Positions 59,137 through 64,000 of a DNA stretch of 64,000 nt are shown here, in pieces; position 1 is the stretch's first letter, and the number at the start of each line of letters is the position of its first letter. The position numbers and the translations under genes were made by a program. The notes under the pieces were generated by a model. The model made no database searches and was not told where the DNA came from. It was given only the letters and a program-made list of their open reading frames with translations. Origin of the DNA: Diphasiastrum complanatum (lineage: Eukaryota; Streptophyta; Lycopodiopsida; Lycopodiales; Lycopodiaceae); NCBI GenBank assembly GCA_029204225.1, contig CM055110.1, positions 43,195,862-43,259,861 of the forward strand, read 5' to 3'.

Positions 59137-59796
59137 AAATCGCGAACGTGCAGTTTAAGTTAATTCTACGACTTGGACTATCAAACCAGTGGTTCAAAAA
59201 GCAGACGACGATTCATCAACAACGGATTATACTTGTGATCGACCAGAGAAAAAATTGGGAGTTCACTACGATTCTCAAACGGATATTGTCAATTGGAATG
59301 ACGCTCTTGCAACAATTGATTGTACAGCAGGATATATGTGTCAACAAGATATTAGAGTTGAGCGAGATTTCCTTATTAGATCAAACTTTGGATACACCAA
59401 TCACGTTTTCACTAAATGTGCTGAACGTAGTCTGGATATCAACATAACCTATACCAGATCCAATTGAGGATGATCTCATACCAGTGAGCCATGCCCTAAC
59501 TTATGATGGCAGGATGAATAGATTCTACATCATATGGATCCGACTAGATTTGGAGTGCCTAATGTTCTTGATGAACCAACAATCAAACCGCCCAAAGCAG
59601 TTATATTGAAGGGAGGCAGGATCACAGGTTCGATAACGAAGAAACAAGCTAAGCAACATTATAATATGCTCCTGAAATGGGAAAATCCCCCTCAAAAGAT
59701 CGATTCAAAGAAAGTGCCACCCTTATTGGATAAAGGCAAAGGAAAAGTCAAGAATGATCCTTCAAGTCAGATTTCCAGCAAGACATCATCGTCTAA
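59137..59796 (+). pseudogene. Gypsy protease-RT linker, decayed
   Basis: Plus strand pieces in changing frames: PEKKLGVHYDSQTDIVNWND (59245), MDPTRFGVPNVLDEPTIKPP (59534) and KQAKQHYNMLLKWENPPQK. Stops at 59151 (TAA) and 59465 (TGA) fit C-to-T at CAA and CGA. RT is absent: at about 59797 the sequence changes to copia gag. Confidence 0.7.
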
Positions 59797-59802
59797 ATCT
59801 TA

Positions 59803-62280
59803 TTGGTTGAAGAACATAGGTTGCAACCAAAGCTTGATGGTGCATCCTTGCAAGGTGGAGGTGAAGAGACTTTCTTCACAAAAGGCAAAGTCAAAGGCAA
59901 AGATAAAGGCAAAGGGAAATGGTCCAAAGGTGATAACTCGGATCATGATGATCACTCTTCCTCCTCCTCTTCTACTTCTTTTAGAAAGAAAGACAAGTCA
60001 AAGTTCAAGTGCTTTTATTGTGGGATAAAAGGTCATTTTGCAAATGAATGTCATAAGAAGCAAAGTAATGAAGGTAGCAAGCAGAACAACTTTTGTACTT
60101 CTAATGAGGATCTAGATTCTTGTGATTCTCTCATGATGTATTCTTCAAGTCTAATGTCAAGTGGAAGTGACAAGGATTCATGGTGGATAGATAGTGGATC
60201 TAGTTCACACATGAATAGTCACAAGGAGTTCTTTACTTCTTTGATCTCTTATGTTGGAACCAAGAAAGTTGCTCACATGCCAAATGGTGGTGAGTGTATG
60301 ATCAAAGGTATTGGCTCAATTCCTATTTTCCTTAATAGGAATGTAAGGCTTGATGGTGTTCTTTACATTCCTTCACTTTCAAGGAATTTGCTAAGTGTTG
60401 GTCAAATGCTAAAAAAAGGGTACAAGACAAAGTTTATTGGGGATGTTTGCTTCAATACTAAGGGAGATGTCTTGATTGCTAGGGGCAATAGACAAGGTAG
60501 ATTTTACAAGCTTGATGCATTTGTTATGTCTAACAAGAGGAATGAAATGGATGTTGGTGGTTCTCTCAAATTTCAAAAGTCAATCCCTAGCATCAATAAG
60601 ATTGGTAGATCTTATGCAAAGTCTAAAGAACTTTCTTATGCTAGATCTAGGTTGAGATCGAATGTGCTTCTTGGAGATAGTTATTGTTGTGCTAACTTGG
60701 AAGCTTTTGGTGAACCTATGATCAATGTTTTGGATCCATTGGATCTTGAAGATGGACTAGTGCTACCTACTAGTCAAATGGAGTCATGTGGTGCTAAATT
60801 AGTATCGTGTTTGAACTCTTCTACTCATAGATTTCCAAGTCTTGGTGGCTCTTCAATGGAACTACATGGAAAGTGCAAAAATGAAAAAGGTAAGAAGAGA
60901 GCTAACTTCATCAATGAAGGTGATGAAAACTCTTCTTTGGAAATGGTTGTTGCTAATGACTTATTTACTCATTTAGAAAGAGATGGTGCTTTGAGCATGA
61001 TTGAGGAAAAATTTTCTTTTGTATCTTTATGTGATGAGTCCAAAAAAGTCATTTGTGAAACAAGTGGTGTCACATTTATTCATAAAGAAAGTAGATCAAA
61101 AGGTTCTATCGTGAGACTTGGTGAGGAAGATCTCAAGTCAAAAGGGAGAGATGAATGTGAAGTGTTCAAAGTAGGATGTACTTTGAATGATGCTTTTGTG
61201 AATGATAGTGAGAGTTCATTATCACTACCTATATCATTGATTAGAATTCCAGGTTTGACAAGAAAAAGTACTTCAATCATTCTTATGTTGAAGGAACTAT
61301 GTATTCTTTTCATGACTTCTAATGTTCGAGATTCTTCCATTTTTTATGATGCAACTATCAAGAGGGAGATTGCTAACTTTTGTGGTGTGATCATTAAGAG
61401 GGAGTCTTGTGAAGGAAAGGGCAAAGGAAGAGTGACTCTTGGGAAGATTCAAGGCATGGATCTTACATCTCTTCATCAACTCAAAGGTTGCTATGATTGT
61501 GGTGGAGTGTTCATGCATGATCAAGATGGCAAAAGGTTGGATGAAGAAGACTACATGGAGCAACTCAAGTGGCAATTTCTCCAAGGCAAGGAAGATCTCA
61601 TTGGTGAGCTCATTGAGGTTTGGTTTGAGCTCAAATGGTCTGGTTTGATTAGTTTTGATACTCAACTTCATCTACTCTACTTCATGTTGGATAGAATTGT
61701 AGAAATCTATCTTTTGGTTTATGATGGTGACATTGTTTTCACTAACTATAGTGAAAGGTTGAAATCAAGCAATGATGAGATCTTGTGGGATGTTAATCAT
61801 GTGTTTGAGAGGGAGTATCTTCAGAGGTTCAGATCTGAAGATCTTTATGTATGCAAAGTCCTTGATGTTTTATTGGAAGATCAAGATGTTGATCTTGAAT
61901 TGCTTCATCAACACCAAGAGGCAAGTAGCAATTGGAAGCTAGTCAAAAGCATCAAAGGGGAGACACATGGGCAAAGCATTTTGGATCTGTTTTTACAGGT
62001 TCTCGAAGGTTCAAGTAAGGTTCTTGGAGCAGCAAGGAAGTGCCCTTTTACTCTACCTTATTTGTTTAATCTCATGTATGAACATTGTCATGTCAATGTG
62101 TTGGAATTGTCAAAATTCAATGAAACTAGTTCCATAGTTTTGCATCCTTTGGATCTTGGAGATGGAATAGTTATCATTGTTGGTTATTATGATCAAGTAA
62201 ATGCATTCATTCAAATCTTGAAGATATTTAAGTGGTCAATATCTCTAACTTTGAACAAAGTTCAAGATCTAGCATCCTAG
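59803..62280 (+). CDS. Gag(C-term)-protease fused to a long unrecognised module
   Basis: 826 codons without a stop. Residues 1-60: Lys/Gly/Ser/Asp-rich gag part starting in EEHRLQ. About 68-82: CCHC zinc knuckle CFYCGIKGHFANEC. About 120-245: copia protease with WWIDSGSSSHM, LYIPSLSRNLLSVGQM and GRQGRFYKLD-type blocks. Residues about 250-825 match no pol domain known to me: no HHCC, DDE, YxDD or RNase H motif. That part is soluble-looking, charged, with a CYDCGG pair, and it repeats the phrase PLDLEDGLV/PLDLGDGIV near its start and end. The coordinate start is not a true initiator (first codon TTG, preceded by LL and a stop at 59794), so the protein lacks its gag N terminus here. The lack of any stop contrasts with all neighbouring elements. 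Confidence 0.75.
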   Translation: MVEEHRLQPKLDGASLQGGGEETFFTKGKVKGKDKGKGKWSKGDNSDHDDHSSSSSSTSFRKKDKSKFKCFYCGIKGHFANECHKKQSNEGSKQNNFCTSNEDLDSCDSLMMYSSSLMSSGSDKDSWWIDSGSSSHMNSHKEFFTSLISYVGTKKVAHMPNGGECMIKGIGSIPIFLNRNVRLDGVLYIPSLSRNLLSVGQMLKKGYKTKFIGDVCFNTKGDVLIARGNRQGRFYKLDAFVMSNKRNEMDVGGSLKFQKSIPSINKIGRSYAKSKELSYARSRLRSNVLLGDSYCCANLEAFGEPMINVLDPLDLEDGLVLPTSQMESCGAKLVSCLNSSTHRFPSLGGSSMELHGKCKNEKGKKRANFINEGDENSSLEMVVANDLFTHLERDGALSMIEEKFSFVSLCDESKKVICETSGVTFIHKESRSKGSIVRLGEEDLKSKGRDECEVFKVGCTLNDAFVNDSESSLSLPISLIRIPGLTRKSTSIILMLKELCILFMTSNVRDSSIFYDATIKREIANFCGVIIKRESCEGKGKGRVTLGKIQGMDLTSLHQLKGCYDCGGVFMHDQDGKRLDEEDYMEQLKWQFLQGKEDLIGELIEVWFELKWSGLISFDTQLHLLYFMLDRIVEIYLLVYDGDIVFTNYSERLKSSNDEILWDVNHVFEREYLQRFRSEDLYVCKVLDVLLEDQDVDLELLHQHQEASSNWKLVKSIKGETHGQSILDLFLQVLEGSSKVLGAARKCPFTLPYLFNLMYEHCHVNVLELSKFNETSSIVLHPLDLGDGIVIIVGYYDQVNAFIQILKIFKWSISLTLNKVQDLAS

Positions 62281-62832
62281 TGTTGGCAAATTGGCAAATT
62301 GTTGACAATGTATGATCAAGGGTTGTATGCAAATCTTGTAAAGATACTTCAAGTATTTCAAGTACAGGTTTTGCTCATTTAAATGGAGCAGAGAACACAT
62401 CATTTTGGCATTCATTCACTCAAGGGCTTTCATGGATTGGAGATCTACAAAGGCAAGGTGGTGATGGAGGTTCATTCATGGAGATACATGGTGCATTCAC
62501 TATGGGCATAGTGGAATGTGGAGGAAGCATGCAAACACTTGTTGGTTACTTTCACTTACAACTTGTTTGCTGCTATTTTATAGAGAATTCAAAGGTGGAT
62601 ACATGGAGAAATCCTTTCATTATGATTCTATATTCTTTTACATGTATCATGTTCACCATTCTATGTAAAATTGATGTAAGAAATAGTGAAACATCCTATA
62701 TGGACACTATTATCTATATCAATTATGTTGTACTTAATATTGTACATATTAGAACACTTGAGAAGAGATCTATTATCATGATGGAGATCATTCTTAGGTT
62801 GGAGCAAAGTAGTGTTGTAAAACTATCAAGTT
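62281..62832 (+). other. 3' region of the copia-derived element
   Basis: Between the stop and the polypurine tract. The open frame 62478-62834 (118 codons) is hydrophobic in its middle and shows no family motif; it could be a second small protein or chance. Confidence 0.5.
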
Positions 62833-62847
62833 AAGTTGAAGAGGGAG
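62833..62847 (+). promoter_or_regulatory. Polypurine tract
   Basis: AAGTTGAAGAGGGAG directly precedes the LTR start TGTGAAAATTG. Same arrangement as at 42487-42496. Confidence 0.75.
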
Positions 62848-63450
62848 TGTGAAAATTGTCAACATTTCCTAGCTAGTTTGAGGCCTAAATTGGCAATTTT
62901 TGTAAATAGTTTTGGATCTAACATTTAACACGTGTGAAAGAGGCCTAGATACTTTTATTTTAGTATATATTTCATGTTGAAGAAGTCTCAAACTTCAGGA
63001 CCTTCGAAATGACACCAAAATCATGTTATTTGGACATATAGGCCAAAATTGGCTATTTTAGACTACTGGTGTCCTAAATTTGGGTCCTAAGTTCTAGAGA
63101 GAGGAGAGAGAGTCATCTCTCTCACCTATATTAGGCTGAAATTCGTGGAGAACAGGTTGGAGAAACTTATTGTATTGTTGAGAGAGATCAATAGATCATT
63201 GTCACAGTTTCTTCCTCCATTGAGAGCATTGCTTTGTGTATTGTCTTCAAGCTTTTGTGTATGATCTTAAGAGGTTTCCAAAAGTGGTAGGTGCTATTGT
63301 AGGGCTGATATGCTGTTGTTTTTGGCTACCATCTTGAATGCTTTGTCAAGTTCATGTGTATCAAAGGTAGCATTAGGATGCTTTGCCATTTCTAGCTTTT
63401 GTAGCTTGTTGTGCAAAGATCTTAGCCAAGTATTTTGGGAGTTTGGATCC
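62848..63450 (+). repeat. 3' LTR of the copia-derived element
   Basis: The left edge is set by the polypurine tract. It contains TATATT-type promoter sequence and a GAGAGAGGAGAGAGAG stretch. The right edge is not fixed because no second copy is in the window; gypsy gag is recognisable from about 63455. Confidence 0.55.
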
Positions 63451-63454
63451 ATTC

Positions 63455-64000
63455 AAGATCCACTTTTTTCACAGTTACTGTTATAGTTCCTTGTAAGGCT
63501 TTCAGTTTTTGGTCAAACTGCGCCGTAAGTTGCTCCATCTGCTATTTGTGTAATTTTGTCATTTGTTTCAACAACAGTTCTGAGGATAGAGTGCATGTGT
63601 TTGATGATGATGATGCGATCGAGGGAGTAGGAGTGTGGGTGGAAGGAGATTCATCGTCAGATCCCTCATCCTCTTCCCTGATGGCATCTTCCATAGCTTC
63701 TTGTAGAGTAGCGTACTGCTCTTGTCATTTCAGTTCTCTTCTGATGCTTCATGGTAATCCGGCTAGGAACCACATGATCACCGCATGATTGAGAGTCAGG
63801 GCTGCACTGCACTCAGATCGTAGATGTTTGACTCATTCAATATAGTCCTGGACCCTTTCTCGTTTTCCCATCTTGACTTTGCTCAGCAGGAGAAACGGGT
63901 CTTCTAGGAACTTTCTTGGTTTAAAGCACGTAATGAGAGCCGCTTTAATTGATTCCCAGGTGGATTTCTCTTCCTCTAACAGGTTGAAAAACAATCCTGA
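63455..64000 (-). pseudogene. Gypsy gag, minus strand, running off the window
   Basis: On the minus strand from 64000: ESIKAALITCFKPRKFLEDP, FLLLSKVKMGKRERVQDYIE, FLAGLPRSIRRELK, ATLQEAMEDAIREEDEGSDD, then a Gln/Leu/Lys coiled region. It is clearly homologous to the gag at 58016-58600 but opposite in orientation. A few stops (before VKHLRSE, after RRELK, after KLHK) fit transitions. The element continues right of the window. Confidence 0.9.

Larger units (their letters stand above)
59797..62847 (+). mobile_element. Copia-derived element with intact gag-protease-extension frame
   Basis: Starts abruptly within copia gag at the joint with gypsy (about 59797). It carries one long frame to 62280, then a 3' region of about 570 bp, a polypurine tract and an LTR start (62848). 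No 5' LTR is seen. Integrase, reverse transcriptase and RNase H are absent. The LTR start (TGTGAAAATTG) and polypurine tract resemble those of the minus-strand copia-like element at 42.3-46.2 kb. Confidence 0.8.

Noticed and set aside
62478-62834. 118-codon frame after the long copia-derived frame
   Set aside because: Could be a second protein, but length and composition are possible by chance in AT-rich DNA; mentioned only within the 3' region.

Overview
The window is nuclear DNA from a land plant with a large, repeat-rich genome. One host gene is recognisable, a plant-type endonuclease III homologue (NTH1). Its exons are short and separated by introns of 0.8-7 kb that are filled with transposons. 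Almost everything else is retrotransposon or DNA-transposon sequence in various states of decay. LINE reverse transcriptases of the kind seen here are familiar from fern, lycophyte and gymnosperm sequence, but the species cannot be named from the window alone.

Layout. 1-5.6 kb: a decayed Ty3/gypsy gag, then a chain of LINE fragments separated by (TC)n tracts, in what is probably an upstream NTH1 intron. 5.65-27.3 kb: five NTH1 coding exons on the plus strand, reading in phase to the stop codon and carrying the helix-hairpin-helix, the catalytic Lys and Asp, and the four-Cys iron-sulphur motif. Intron 2 holds LINE pieces and a TIR element. Intron 3 holds a complete 5.3 kb gypsy element with LTRs, primer-binding site and target duplication. 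Intron 4 holds two hAT-like elements with perfect 8-bp target duplications, two copia gag remnants and an old LTR. 27.3-40.8 kb: LINE reverse-transcriptase remnants (one split by a probable solo LTR), inverted-repeat elements and a degenerate tandem repeat. 40.8-49.6 kb: a minus-strand gypsy element whose pol is interrupted by minus-strand copia sequence. 49.6-52.4 kb: two related gypsy LTRs head to head, then the leader and truncated gag of a plus-strand copy. 52.5-55.9 kb: a 116-bp CT tract and two copia remnants. 55.9-59.8 kb: a second plus-strand gypsy copy (LTR, primer site, gag, protease). 59.8-63.4 kb: a copia-derived element with an intact 826-codon frame. 63.45-64 kb: minus-strand gypsy gag running off the window.

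What stands out. Three LTR elements keep gag and protease, but long reading frames that I do not recognise stand where integrase, reverse transcriptase and RNase H should be (about 16.3-18.07 kb, 42.6-43.4 kb, and 60.5-62.28 kb). The last lies in a frame without a single stop, among neighbours full of stops. Two of the extensions may share short collinear motifs. These look like non-autonomous elements carrying an undescribed protein module. In the better-preserved coding remnants most in-frame stops can be explained by C-to-T change at CAG, CAA or CGA codons, a pattern expected from cytosine methylation and deamination. The LINEs have pyrimidine-rich 3' tails, and other LINE copies begin directly at those tails.
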